Origin: Methylocaldum szegediense | Lineage (GTDB): Bacteria > Pseudomonadota > Gammaproteobacteria > Methylococcales > Methylococcaceae | Assembly (NCBI RefSeq): GCF_949769195.1 | Contig: NZ_OX458333.1 | Location: forward strand, 3,940,001-4,004,000 | Length of the DNA: 64,000 nucleotides | Reading direction: 5' to 3' | Part shown: positions 18,411 to 27,782 of the stretch, one piece after another | How the letters are laid out: each line of letters opens with the position of its first letter | How positions within the stretch are numbered: position 1 is the first letter of the stretch | Translations under genes and position numbers: made by a program | The notes under the pieces: generated by a model | Database searches by the model: none | The model's input: only the letters and a program-made list of their open reading frames with translations | What the model was told of the DNA's origin: nothing

Positions 18411-20711
18411 CTAGAATCCGGAGCCGAACGAGAACTGGAAGTTCTGAATCTCGTCTCTGCCCCGCGCATTGATCGGTTGTGCGACACTGAAGGCCAGAGC
18501 GCCGAAGGGCGATAGCCACCTCGCCGAAAGTCCCGCGGAATATCGGATTTCCCCTAAGTCGTAGGTACCGTCGAAAACGTTGCCCGCATCTATGAATGTT
18601 CCGAGGCGGAGGTTCTTGCTGTCCTGTATAAAGGGTACAGGGAAGAAGAGTTCTGCAGTGCCGACCAGTTTGCTTGATCCGCCGAAGGGATCGTTTCCGC
18701 CGAAGCCCTGGCTGTTGGGCCTGGTACGTGGACCCAGCGTATTGGGCTGAAACCCTCGCACGGATTGAGGACCGCCAGCGAAATAATGTTCGAAGAACGG
18801 CAAATCCCGGGTGTTTCCATAACCATCGCCGTAGGCGATTTCACCTTCGATCATGAAGGTCAGATCTTTTGCGATCGGAAAATAATGCTGAATTTTGTAA
18901 CTGGCTTTGTAATAAGTCAGATCGCTGAAAGGCAGCGACGCCAACACCGAGATTCGCTGCGCCCCTCCCTTGGTTGGGAAGATAGCTCGGTTCAAGGTGT
19001 CGTGTACCCAGCCGGCCGATAGAGACAGAGTATTGTATTTATTGCCGTTTTCTTGGATGAAGTCGAGAATTTCCTGCGACGATCTGGATGCGGCATCAAG
19101 TTTCGTGTGTTCGAAATCCACGTTGAAGCGCAAGCTATCGAATTCGTTCAAAGGAATACCGAGGTTGGCTCCCGCCGAGGCAACATCGGTGTTGTAGCGA
19201 GCGATGTACATTCGTGACGCATCGGTGTTTCGATAACTGAGATCGAAGCCGCTGCTGATCCCGTCTAGGGTCGTGTACGGATTGAAATAGCCGATTCGGT
19301 AGATGGTGTTGACGCTACTGTTGTTGAAGGTCAGATTGATGCGTTTGCCGGTGCCGAAGACGTTGTCCTGGGTAATGCTAGCATTGAAAATGATACCTTG
19401 CGCTTGGGAAAATCCGACGCCAGCCATTAGGTTTCCGGACGGTTTTTCCACGACGCTGTAGTTAACGTCGATCTGGTCGGTGGTGCCTGCGACGGCTGGC
19501 GTTTCGACGTTAACTTCCTGGAAATAGCCGAGCCGTTCTAGTCGGGTCTTGGAACGCTCGATCTTGCTGGTCGAAGCCCATGCCGCCTCCATTTGTCGCA
19601 TCTCGCGCCGTAGTACCTCGTCCCTGGTTTTGGTGTTCCCTTGGAAGTTGATTCGGCGAACATAGACCTGCTTGCCGGGATCGACGAAGAAGGTGATGGC
19701 TACAGTTTTTTGTGCCTCATTGATATCGGGCACCATGTTCACGTTGGCGAAAATGTACCCTTCGTCTCCCAATCGATCGGAAATGGCTTTGGAGGTTTCG
19801 GTAGCCAGCTTGCGCGAGAAGATATCGCTAGGACCAATCTTGACCAGCGGTGTCAATTCTTCGGGCGGAACGATCAGTTTGCCGGTTAGCTTTACTTCGT
19901 TTACCGTGTAAACCTCGCCCTCTTTGACATTGATGGTGATGTAGATCTCTTTCTTGTCCGGCGTAATAGAAACCTGGGTGGATTCAATTTCGAAATTGAT
20001 GTAGCCCCGATCTAAATAATAGGACCGCAGCCGTTCCAGGTCGGCGGAAAGTTTTTGCTTCGAGTATTGATCGTCCTTGGTATAAAACGAGAGCAAGTTC
20101 GGTGTGCTGAGCTCGAATTGGTCCAAGAGCTCTTCATCACTGAAGACGTTGTTGCCGACGATGTTGATCTGCTTGATTTTGGCGACCTTGCCTTCGGAAA
20201 TCTTGATGTTGATAGAAACTCGGTTACGTGGAAGCTCAGTTACCGAAGAATCGATTTTCAGTCCGTATTTTCCGCGGCTGTAGTACTGCCGCCTGAGTTC
20301 CTGTTCCACCTTGTCCAAGATTTGGCGGTCGAATACTTTGCCTTCGGAAAGCCCTACTCCTTTCAAGGCCTTGGTTAAGTCTTCGGTGCTGATGTCCTTA
20401 TTGCCCTCGATCTTGACACTTGCGATGGAAGGTCGTTCGTCGACGATGACAACCAGGACGTTTCCGTCCTGTTCCAGCCGTACATCTCTGAAAAACCCCG
20501 TCTTGAACAAGGCTTTGATCGATTCCGCTGACTGCCGGTCGTCGAATAGGTCGCCGACTTTCACTGGGAGATAATTGAATACGGTGCCCGCCGAAACCCT
20601 CTGTAAGCCTTCGACGCGAATGTCTTCAATGACGAAGGGCTCAAGTCCCCAGGCCGAGAAGGAGCAGAAAATCCCTAACAGCAGCGATTTCGCCTGGATG
20701 TAGCGGCTCAT
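18411..20711 (-). CDS. bamA: Outer membrane assembly factor BamA
   Basis: A 766-residue protein with a signal peptide (residues 1-22), five POTRA domains (about 23-420) and a C-terminal 16-strand beta barrel. The barrel carries the loop-6 VRGF motif (SVRGFQPNTLGP) and ends in the terminal Phe (FSFGSGF) needed for barrel insertion. It inserts beta-barrel proteins into the outer membrane. A 170-base gap to ompH contains no gene. The usual upstream rseP is not next to it; phoU lies upstream instead. Confidence 0.96.
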   Translation of the reverse strand: MSRYIQAKSLLLGIFCSFSAWGLEPFVIEDIRVEGLQRVSAGTVFNYLPVKVGDLFDDRQSAESIKALFKTGFFRDVRLEQDGNVLVVIVDERPSIASVKIEGNKDISTEDLTKALKGVGLSEGKVFDRQILDKVEQELRRQYYSRGKYGLKIDSSVTELPRNRVSINIKISEGKVAKIKQINIVGNNVFSDEELLDQFELSTPNLLSFYTKDDQYSKQKLSADLERLRSYYLDRGYINFEIESTQVSITPDKKEIYITINVKEGEVYTVNEVKLTGKLIVPPEELTPLVKIGPSDIFSRKLATETSKAISDRLGDEGYIFANVNMVPDINEAQKTVAITFFVDPGKQVYVRRINFQGNTKTRDEVLRREMRQMEAAWASTSKIERSKTRLERLGYFQEVNVETPAVAGTTDQIDVNYSVVEKPSGNLMAGVGFSQAQGIIFNASITQDNVFGTGKRINLTFNNSSVNTIYRIGYFNPYTTLDGISSGFDLSYRNTDASRMYIARYNTDVASAGANLGIPLNEFDSLRFNVDFEHTKLDAASRSSQEILDFIQENGNKYNTLSLSAGWVHDTLNRAIFPTKGGAQRISVLASLPFSDLTYYKASYKIQHYFPIAKDLTFMIEGEIAYGDGYGNTRDLPFFEHYFAGGPQSVRGFQPNTLGPRTRPNSQGFGGNDPFGGSSKLVGTAELFFPVPFIQDSKNLRLGTFIDAGNVFDGTYDLGEIRYSAGLSARWLSPFGALAFSVAQPINARGRDEIQNFQFSFGSGF

Positions 20712-20882
20712 GGATTATAGGGGACGGGGGTCGCAGGGGCTGATCGTTTTAAACAAACGGCTCGGGAAAACTAATAGATTAAGCTTATTAAACGTTTGAG
20801 ATTCAACCGATAACGAAGCCGGAGAGCTCAACCTCCGATGCTCGAAAGAATTCCGAATTCCGTGTCGTCCACCGGAGGAACA

Positions 20883-21611
20883 TCAAGTTTCCCGCAAATC
20901 CTTCTCCACCTGCTCAAGACTGATATGCCGGATATTTTTACCCTTGGCATAATAAATTACGTATTCACAGATATTACAGGAACGGTCGCCGATACGTTCG
21001 AGCGAACGAGCCGACCACATGATATCGAGCGACACCGGAATGGCACGAGGGTCTTCCATCATATATGTGATTTGCTGGCGTATGATGCTTTCGTATTCTC
21101 GATCGACCATCCTGTCCCCTTGGACGACGCGCAAGGCTTCATCCACATCCATGCGTGCAAAAGAATCGAGCGCCTCGCGAAGCAGTCCACGCACATTTTT
21201 AGCCAGCTGCTCGACCTCGGTCAGCTGGTTCTTCTTCGGATAATGGCTCGCGAGATCAATAGACAGTCGGGCGATACGCTTCGCTTCGTCCCCGATCCGC
21301 TCCAGATCGGTAATCGTCTTGATGACCGCCACCACTAAACGCAAGTCGCGGGCGGTGGGCTGGCGCAGGGCGATGATTTGGGTGCACTCCTCATCGATGG
21401 AAACTTCCAGAGAATTCACTTTGTAATCGTCGGCGATGACGCGCTCGGCGAGCTCCACATCGTTATTCACCAGTGCGGTAACGGCCGATTCGACCTGTTC
21501 CTCTACCAATCCACCCAGGGTGAGTACCCGGTTGCGAATGTCCAGCAGCTCATGGTCGTACTGCTTGGAAATATGCTGATGCAAATTGTCGGTGTCGAAG
21601 AAACTGGTCAT
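20883..21611 (-). CDS. phoU: Phosphate signalling protein PhoU
   Basis: A 242-residue all-helical protein with two PhoU repeats, each holding the acidic metal-binding motif ERIGDEAKR and ERIGDRSCN. PhoU links the Pst phosphate transporter to the PhoR/PhoB kinase pathway and dampens the response when phosphate is sufficient. No pst or phoBR gene is adjacent, which is unusual but not rare. It is separated from bamA by 171 bases. Confidence 0.93.
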   Translation of the reverse strand: MTSFFDTDNLHQHISKQYDHELLDIRNRVLTLGGLVEEQVESAVTALVNNDVELAERVIADDYKVNSLEVSIDEECTQIIALRQPTARDLRLVVAVIKTITDLERIGDEAKRIARLSIDLASHYPKKNQLTEVEQLAKNVRGLLREALDSFARMDVDEALRVVQGDRMVDREYESIIRQQITYMMEDPRAIPVSLDIMWSARSLERIGDRSCNICEYVIYYAKGKNIRHISLEQVEKDLRET

Positions 21612-21737
21612 TGTATTGGGTGATCGGGGTTAGCACCGGCGCAGGCGCATTGCTCGGCATTCTATCAACTCATATCGGTGCATGAAAGCTTATGCGGCGC
21701 GGTTCGGCGTCGATGAATGCCAGAAGAGTTTCGAGTG

Positions 21738-22817
21738 TTACTCGGTGTGCTTCGAAATGTAACCGGTAATTTCGGCGCGATCGTGGTAAAGCTGTTTGAA
21801 GGCGAGCGTATAGTCGGTGAGCGCACTTCCAAGTCGTGTTTCGATCAGTCCCCGACAACGCTTGACCTCTTCGTAACGCTTGTTCATGGGCAATTTCAGG
21901 TTGAATATGGCTTTTCGGCATGAACCTGAGGCCACCCAGTCTCCGACCAAGGCCGCGATTCGGGCAGGTTGTTCGACGACGTCACAAACCAGCCAGTCCA
22001 CTGGTTTGCGGGGGCGATAACGAAAAGCGTCCATTCGCAGATGTTCGACCAGACCGGTCTCGAGCAGGGCAGGATCCAGGTTTCCGTTGTCGATAGCGGT
22101 CACTTTGATATGGCGCCGGGTCAGTTGAAAAGTCCAGCCGCCCGGTGCCGCACCCAGATCGACCGCTGTCATGCCAGGGCGAAGACTCTCTTGGGGATCG
22201 TCGAGAAAGGCCAGAAAAGCCTCTTCCAGTTTGAGCGTGGACCGGCTCGGTGCGCCGCGGGGAAATTTCAAACGCGGGATGCCCATGGGCCAGGGACTGG
22301 AGTTGCCGGGTATCGAGATGCCAACATAGGCGGCGACGGAGCTTAGAAAGAAGAGATGTAGCCGAGGATCCGGGGGAGCGCCGAGCATGCCGCTATCTGT
22401 GATGGCGCGATTGAAGGGCGCCGCAAACTTGCGCAGGAAGGTGGCTAGCGGTTTTGCCTCGTTAGTGTCCGGAGTCTCCAGGAACACTGTGGAAAATTGG
22501 TCTCCCATTTGCCTTGCCGCCCCCAGTAACGCCCGCGCGCGATCGGCGACGGGAAGGTCGCAGATGGGACCCATGGCGAAAACTAACTGTCGAGCAAAGA
22601 CCAGGTCTTTGAGCCGGAAGCCCTTGTCGTGGGGTGAAATGACGAGGGCTTCGTGCGGTACGAATACGACGAACCCGCTCTCGGGTTTAGCCTTGACGTA
22701 GCCGGATATACCAAGTTCACCGGCGCGCTCCAGGATTTCGGCCGCGCATTCTTTCTCAAATCCAGCGCGGCAGTAGAGCAAGATGCAACGGGGAAGGTCA
22801 GTGATTGAGATCGTCAA
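21738..22817 (-). CDS. rlmM: 23S rRNA 2'-O-methyltransferase RlmM
   Basis: A 359-residue protein with an N-terminal THUMP-like domain and a C-terminal Rossmann methyltransferase domain. The SAM loop is VDLGAAPGGWTFQL, the catalytic segment is DWLVCDVVEQP, and LKLPMNKRYEEVKRC follows. RlmM methylates the ribose of C2498 in 23S rRNA. galE lies 13 bases upstream on the same strand, giving a likely two-gene unit with no obvious functional link. Confidence 0.9.
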   Translation of the reverse strand: MTISITDLPRCILLYCRAGFEKECAAEILERAGELGISGYVKAKPESGFVVFVPHEALVISPHDKGFRLKDLVFARQLVFAMGPICDLPVADRARALLGAARQMGDQFSTVFLETPDTNEAKPLATFLRKFAAPFNRAITDSGMLGAPPDPRLHLFFLSSVAAYVGISIPGNSSPWPMGIPRLKFPRGAPSRSTLKLEEAFLAFLDDPQESLRPGMTAVDLGAAPGGWTFQLTRRHIKVTAIDNGNLDPALLETGLVEHLRMDAFRYRPRKPVDWLVCDVVEQPARIAALVGDWVASGSCRKAIFNLKLPMNKRYEEVKRCRGLIETRLGSALTDYTLAFKQLYHDRAEITGYISKHTE

Positions 22818-22830
22818 GCCGAAGCCGCTT

Positions 22831-23829
22831 TCACTCGCCCCAGGGATGTTCGATGAGCTTCCTTTCCCAATCCAGGGATGTCTTCACGATGAAATGCAGG
22901 TCGTCGTAACGCGGTTTCCAGTCGAGCACGTCATGAATCTTGTCGACGGCTGCGACCAGTTGAGGCGGATCGCCGGGACGCCTCGGCATTTCCTCTACCG
23001 GGATCGGTGTTCCGTTCACTTTGTTAACGGCATCTATGACTTCTCGAACGCTATAGCCATGGCCGTAGCCGCAGTTCAGCGTCGTCGAGCTGCCGCCGTT
23101 GCGTAAATAGGTCAAAGCTTGAATATGGGCATCGGCGAGGTCGCTGACATGGATGTAATCACGTACGCCAGTACCGTCCGGCGTGGGGTAGTCAGTGCCG
23201 AACACACATAATTTTTCCCGCTTGCCAACAGCCACTTCTGCCGAGACCTTGATCAGTAGGGTTGCGTTGCGCGTCGACTGGCCGATTTTCCCTTCCGGAT
23301 CCGAGCCGGCCACGTTGAAATAACGCAGGATGACATGTTTCAAGTCGGTTGCAGCCGAGAGGTCCCGCAGCATCCATTCGCTCATTAGTTTCGACGCACC
23401 GTAAGGGTTGATAGGCGCGGTGGGCGACGACTCGGACGCGTAAGGCCCGTCAGGAATGCCGTACACGGCGGCAGTCGACGAGAAGATGAAATGCTTCACG
23501 CCGGCATCGCGGGCGCATTGCAGCAGGTTGCGGGTATTACAGGTATTGTTGCCGTAATATTTCAGGGGATCGGACACCGACTCGGGAACGATGGTATGGG
23601 CGGCGAAGTGGAGTACTGCGTCCACTTCGTAATCACGCAGGATGCGAGATACCAAGTCCGTGTCGCCGGTATCTCCTACGACCAAATCGCCGTAAAGCAC
23701 GGCCTCCTTGAAGCCGGTAGAAAGGTTGTCGAGTATCACCAGGCGTTCACCCATTTCGCCCAATTGTTTGACGACGTGGCTGCCGATGTAGCCGGCGCCG
23801 CCCGTGACCAAGACGCCTTTTCTTGCCAT
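22831..23829 (-). CDS. galE: UDP-glucose 4-epimerase
   Basis: A 332-residue extended short-chain dehydrogenase. It has the NAD loop TGGAGYIGSHV at residues 9-19, the catalytic Ser and Tyr-Lys in FSSTAAVYG and NPYGASK, and the GalE-specific RYFNVAGSDPEG and GTGVRDYIHVSDLADAH. It interconverts UDP-glucose and UDP-galactose and feeds the polysaccharide genes upstream (dehydrogenase and epimerase at 24.7-27 kb, EpsB transferase at 27.8 kb). Confidence 0.93.
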   Translation of the reverse strand: MARKGVLVTGGAGYIGSHVVKQLGEMGERLVILDNLSTGFKEAVLYGDLVVGDTGDTDLVSRILRDYEVDAVLHFAAHTIVPESVSDPLKYYGNNTCNTRNLLQCARDAGVKHFIFSSTAAVYGIPDGPYASESSPTAPINPYGASKLMSEWMLRDLSAATDLKHVILRYFNVAGSDPEGKIGQSTRNATLLIKVSAEVAVGKREKLCVFGTDYPTPDGTGVRDYIHVSDLADAHIQALTYLRNGGSSTTLNCGYGHGYSVREVIDAVNKVNGTPIPVEEMPRRPGDPPQLVAAVDKIHDVLDWKPRYDDLHFIVKTSLDWERKLIEHPWGE

Positions 23830-24000
23830 GGAGTGCTCCTTGTTGATGGGTTAATGCGTTGATGATATGGCCGCCTTTCTCAATTTCTTTAGCAAATTCC
23901 GTGCTGTAAATCGAACGTATTGGGCCCGTTTTGAAGACGGTAGGTGCAAAGTACTTCGAGTAAAAAGGGAAAGGGCGGCAACAGTTTCTCGGCGCAACAA

Positions 24001-24540
24001 TCAATATCGTGCACTGGGAAGAAATTCCTCGCAAATGAACCGGGCGATTTGCTCTGGATCATTGATGTCGAGCTTTGGGATGTTGCATGTGACCGCAAGT
24101 TCGGCATCCGTGGCGATCGCGATGATGGTGTCGTCGTTGGGAAACAAAAGCGGTTTGCCGAGAACGGGTCGGTGCAACTCGATTTTCGGGAAGCGCTCTA
24201 GCTTGAATCCTTCCACCAAAATCAGATCCAGGCCAGTCTGGTCGAAATAGGCCAATTCCTCAGCCAACACCGGTTCCTCGATTACCTGGCGTTCCACGAT
24301 AATGGCGCGGCGATGCGACGAAGTCAGCATGACCGGATTTGCGCCGGCTTTGCGCAATTCATAACTGTCCTTGCCTGGATAGTCTATTTCGAAATTATGA
24401 TGACCGTGTTTGATGAGTCCGATATTGAGCTGGTTAAGTCGGAGCAGGGGGATAATCTTCTTCAGGAGTGTGGTTTTACCGGTGCCGCTGAACGCCGCAA
24501 ACCCGAGTAGCGGTACCTGCGCATTGCTAAGATTCAGCAT
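24001..24540 (-). CDS. mobB: Molybdopterin-guanine dinucleotide biosynthesis protein MobB
   Basis: A 179-residue P-loop GTPase-like protein with the Walker A motif FSGTGKTTLLKKIIP near residues 17-31 and the MobB features GLIKHGHHNFEID and LILVEGFKLERFP. MobB assists MobA in attaching GMP to molybdopterin. It stands alone among sugar-nucleotide genes, with no other moco genes near except the MOSC protein 8 kb away. Confidence 0.9.
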   Translation of the reverse strand: MLNLSNAQVPLLGFAAFSGTGKTTLLKKIIPLLRLNQLNIGLIKHGHHNFEIDYPGKDSYELRKAGANPVMLTSSHRRAIIVERQVIEEPVLAEELAYFDQTGLDLILVEGFKLERFPKIELHRPVLGKPLLFPNDDTIIAIATDAELAVTCNIPKLDINDPEQIARFICEEFLPSARY

Positions 24541-24682
24541 TCGGTTGCTACGGGTGGGCTTGTAGAGGGATCGCAGGTGAAGTGAAAGAAAATCTGACTA
24601 GGGCCGACAGGCATCGGCGCGATTCCGAGGCGTATCCGCTTCGGACAAGCCAATCGGACGCTGTTTTCTTCATTGTCGGACC

Positions 24683-25693
24683 CTAGGACACACCGTAGTA
24701 ATCTTTGTACCAACTGACGAAGTTGGCGATCCCGACTTCTATCGGCGTTGTGGGCCGATAGCCCACGTCACGGATGAGATCGTCAATGTCCGCGTAGGTA
24801 TCGGGCACATCGCCGCTCTGCATCGGTAGAAGGTTTTTTTCGGCTTTCTTGCCAAGACATTCTTCCAAAACTTCGATGAAGCGCAGAAGCTCGACCGGCT
24901 GGTTATTGCCGATATTGTAAAGACGGTAAGGCGCCTTGCTGGTTCCGGGATCTGGGTGATCGCCATTCCAATCTGGGTTCGGCGTCGCTACATTGTCAAG
25001 GACTCTCACGACGCCTTCCACGATATCGTCGATATAGGTGAAGTCGCGCCGGTGATGGCCGAAGTTGAAGACGTCTATCGGTTTTCCGGCCAGGATGTTG
25101 CGGGTAAACATGAACAAGGCCATGTCCGGGCGTCCCCAGGGCCCGTACACGGTGAAAAAGCGTAGGCCGGTGGTCGGCAAACCGTAAAGATGGCTGTAAG
25201 TATGAGCCATCAGTTCGTTGGCTTTTTTCGTCGCCGCATAGAGGCTGACGGGATGGTCGACGTTATGGTGAACCGAAAACGGCATCCTGGTATTGGCGCC
25301 GTAGACGGAGCTGGAAGAGGCATACACCAGGTGCTCAATATCGTAACGTCGGCATGCTTCCAGTATGTTGCAGAAGCCCACCAGATTCGCATCGATATAG
25401 GCATGGGGATGCGTGAGTGAATATCTCACGCCGGCTTGGGCGGCGAGATTCACTACGCGTTGCGGCCGATGGTCCGAGAATGCCTGATTCAGGCGATCGC
25501 GATCTTCCAAGGCGATGCGGACTTCGGTGAACCCGGCGTGCTGCTTTAGCCGGGCAAGCCGCGCTTCCTTGAGGCCGACATCGTAGTAATCGTTGACGTT
25601 ATCGATGCCGATGACTTCGTCGCCTCGCGCCAGAAGCACGTGGGCCAGCGCCGCGCCGATGAATCCGGCCGTTCCTGTGACCAATACTTTCAT
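24683..25693 (-). CDS. UDP-glucuronate 4-epimerase-type NAD-dependent epimerase
   Basis: A 336-residue extended SDR protein with [12 protein letters not shown] at the N-terminus, the catalytic [20 protein letters not shown], and the segments [20 protein letters not shown] and [13 protein letters not shown]. This pattern is typical of UDP-glucuronate 4-epimerases (CapI/LpsL group), which make UDP-galacturonate. It lies 18 bases after the UDP-HexNAc dehydrogenase gene on the same strand, so both serve uronic-acid-rich surface polysaccharide. Confidence 0.88.
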   Translation of the reverse strand: MKVLVTGTAGFIGAALAHVLLARGDEVIGIDNVNDYYDVGLKEARLARLKQHAGFTEVRIALEDRDRLNQAFSDHRPQRVVNLAAQAGVRYSLTHPHAYIDANLVGFCNILEACRRYDIEHLVYASSSSVYGANTRMPFSVHHNVDHPVSLYAATKKANELMAHTYSHLYGLPTTGLRFFTVYGPWGRPDMALFMFTRNILAGKPIDVFNFGHHRRDFTYIDDIVEGVVRVLDNVATPNPDWNGDHPDPGTSKAPYRLYNIGNNQPVELLRFIEVLEECLGKKAEKNLLPMQSGDVPDTYADIDDLIRDVGYRPTTPIEVGIANFVSWYKDYYGVS

Positions 25694-25711
25694 TGGCGAT
25701 GTTCCTGTGTG

Positions 25712-26989
25712 TTACAAGTAGTCGTCTACGCTGTCGTGCGGCAGCGTATACTTGACATCGAACAAGACGCCTTGAGGTTTTGCCAACGCCCGAATAGCCT
25801 GTGGGCCCATCGCCTTAAACTCCCGGTGTGCGACGGCGATTACAACGGCATCGTACTTTCCTGTCGGGAGTTCCTGGACAAGATCGATGCCATATTCGTC
25901 ATGGACTTCCTCGGGATTTGCCCACGGGTCGTAAACATCGACTCGCGCGTTATAGCTTTCTAATTCTTTGATGATGTCCGTTACTCGAGTGTTCCGGATA
26001 TCAGGGCAGTTTTCCTTGAAGGTCAGCCCCATGATGAGAATGTTCGCCTGGCAGACTTGAAGGCGCCTCTGGGTCATCAGTTTGACCAAACGATTGGCGA
26101 CATATTCACCCATGCCGTCGTTAATGCGGCGCCCAGCCAATATGATCTCGGGGTGATAACCGATTTCCTGAGCTTTATGGGTGAGGTAATACGGGTCCAC
26201 GCCGATGCAGTGTCCACCGACCAGGCCGGGACGGAAAGGAAGAAAATTCCATTTACTCCCTGCCGCCTCCAAAACCTCCAACGTGTTCAATCCGAGTTTG
26301 TTGAACAGGATCGCCAGCTCGTTGATGAGTGCGATGTTCACGTCCCTCTGCGTGTTTTCGATGACTTTTGCGGCTTCGGCTACTTTAATGCTGCTCGCTT
26401 TGTGCGTGCCTGCGGTAATGATTTTTTGATAAAGCTTGTCAACGAAATCGGCGCATTCCGGGGTCGAGCCCGAGGTAATTTTCTTGATGTTAGTAACGCG
26501 ATGTTCTTTGTCTCCCGGATTGATGCGCTCGGGACTGTAACCGCAGTAAAAGTCCTGGTTGAAGATTAATCCCGAGTGGGATTCCAGGATCGGCACGCAG
26601 ACTTCTTCGGTCGCTCCCGGGTAGACTGTGGATTCATAAACTACGATGTCGCCCTTCGACAGAAGTTTGCCGACGGTTTCGCTGGCTTTTTGCAGTGGCG
26701 TCAAATCCGGTCGTTTGTGCTCATCGATCGGGGTCGGGACGGTAACGATATAGACGTTGCAGCTCGACAAATCCGCAGGATTGGTCGTGTAGCTTAGACG
26801 CTTCGCCCTGGCGAGCTCTTCGGTGTCGACTTCGAGCGAGCGGTCGATGCCATCTTTCAGCTCCGCTATGCGCTGAGCATTAATATCCAAACCCACAGTA
26901 TCGAATTGCTTGCCGAACTCCACCGCGAGCGGAAGTCCTACATAGCCCAGTCCAATTATGCCGATCTTTGTGTCAGCGAACGAATGCAT
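25712..26989 (-). CDS. tviB: UDP-N-acetyl-hexosamine 6-dehydrogenase (TviB/WbpO group)
   Basis: A 425-residue UDP-sugar dehydrogenase with the N-terminal NAD loop [16 protein letters not shown], the central helical linker, and the catalytic Cys in [21 protein letters not shown]. The C-terminal domain contains [30 protein letters not shown] is characteristic of enzymes that oxidise UDP-GlcNAc/GalNAc rather than UDP-glucose. It feeds capsule or exopolysaccharide synthesis with the epimerase gene downstream, and is divergent from the EpsB-Prs cluster across an 800-base gap. Confidence 0.88.
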   Translation of the reverse strand: MHSFADTKIGIIGLGYVGLPLAVEFGKQFDTVGLDINAQRIAELKDGIDRSLEVDTEELARAKRLSYTTNPADLSSCNVYIVTVPTPIDEHKRPDLTPLQKASETVGKLLSKGDIVVYESTVYPGATEEVCVPILESHSGLIFNQDFYCGYSPERINPGDKEHRVTNIKKITSGSTPECADFVDKLYQKIITAGTHKASSIKVAEAAKVIENTQRDVNIALINELAILFNKLGLNTLEVLEAAGSKWNFLPFRPGLVGGHCIGVDPYYLTHKAQEIGYHPEIILAGRRINDGMGEYVANRLVKLMTQRRLQVCQANILIMGLTFKENCPDIRNTRVTDIIKELESYNARVDVYDPWANPEEVHDEYGIDLVQELPTGKYDAVVIAVAHREFKAMGPQAIRALAKPQGVLFDVKYTLPHDSVDDYL

Positions 26990-27782
26990 TATGCCTCCAG
27001 ATGAGTGGCGAGTCTTGGAAATCCGGCGAAAACTTAGATATATCTAGGCACCTTCTGAGATCAAGTCACGGCCGTGCGCTTTCATCTCTACGTTCGCTCT
27101 GCATAGGTCTCGAAGCAGGACGAATCCGCGCGATGCTGTGACGAAACGCCGATGCCGTAATGTCCCTTTTAATTCTAGAGGACGGTTAGCGAAGCGGAAA
27201 GCTCTTTATCGCATGAATGCTTTGAGCGTTTGGCGCGATAAAGGCATGCGTCCAACGAAATATTTGGATTCCTTGCTGAGTTTGTGGCTAGCATCGTGTC
27301 GAAGTGCTGGCTGCAAGAGCTCGGCATATCATGTTTCGTAAGATCTTGAATGTTAAACCTAAAATTGGGGTCGCTTCTCGTGGCGAACGAATGTGTTAAA
27401 GTTGTGACCGATCGCGGTCGCAGCCTGAAGGATCAGCTGGCTCGACGGTGATAGCAAAAACTCGCGAATAACAGGGAATCAGCTTCCCAAAGAACACGCT
27501 TCGTGTAGGTTCCGGGTGGCAAGTAACAATAAGAGTCTTGGTGCTTGAGGGGCGGGCATGCCCCGAAGCCGTTCGTTTCGTTTTTTCCAGAAGATCAGCG
27601 TCGACGTCCTGTGTCACTTTGGTCTTACAAAGACTTTCTAATAACTATGATTTCAATACGCTTTTTTTCCTTTGATATCGATTGATCGATTCTCATTCGG
27701 TAGTGGTGCCGACATTAAGGCAACTTAAAGGCACTTTCATACGCTCTGGCGACAACAATCTGATTGAGAATCGGCAAGATTT
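26990..27782. other. Long divergent intergenic region upstream of the exopolysaccharide cluster
   Basis: About 790 bases between divergent tviB and the sugar transferase gene, without a convincing gene on either strand. It contains a perfect 9-base inverted repeat, CTTTATCGC (27204-27212) with GCGATAAAG (27235-27243). The last 150 bases are AT-rich and probably hold the promoter of the downstream operon. I found no tRNA or known riboswitch core. Confidence 0.5.

Noticed and set aside
27138-27341. 67-residue open frame in the gap upstream of epsB
   Set aside because: Arg/Ser-rich composition with no ribosome site and no recognisable feature. Probably chance.
27534-27552. Sigma-54 promoter before epsB (GG-N10-GC in TTGGTGCTTGAGGGGC)
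   Set aside because: Spacing fits but the surrounding bases do not match the TGGCAC-N5-TTGC consensus, and it lies 230 bases before the gene. Too weak to list.
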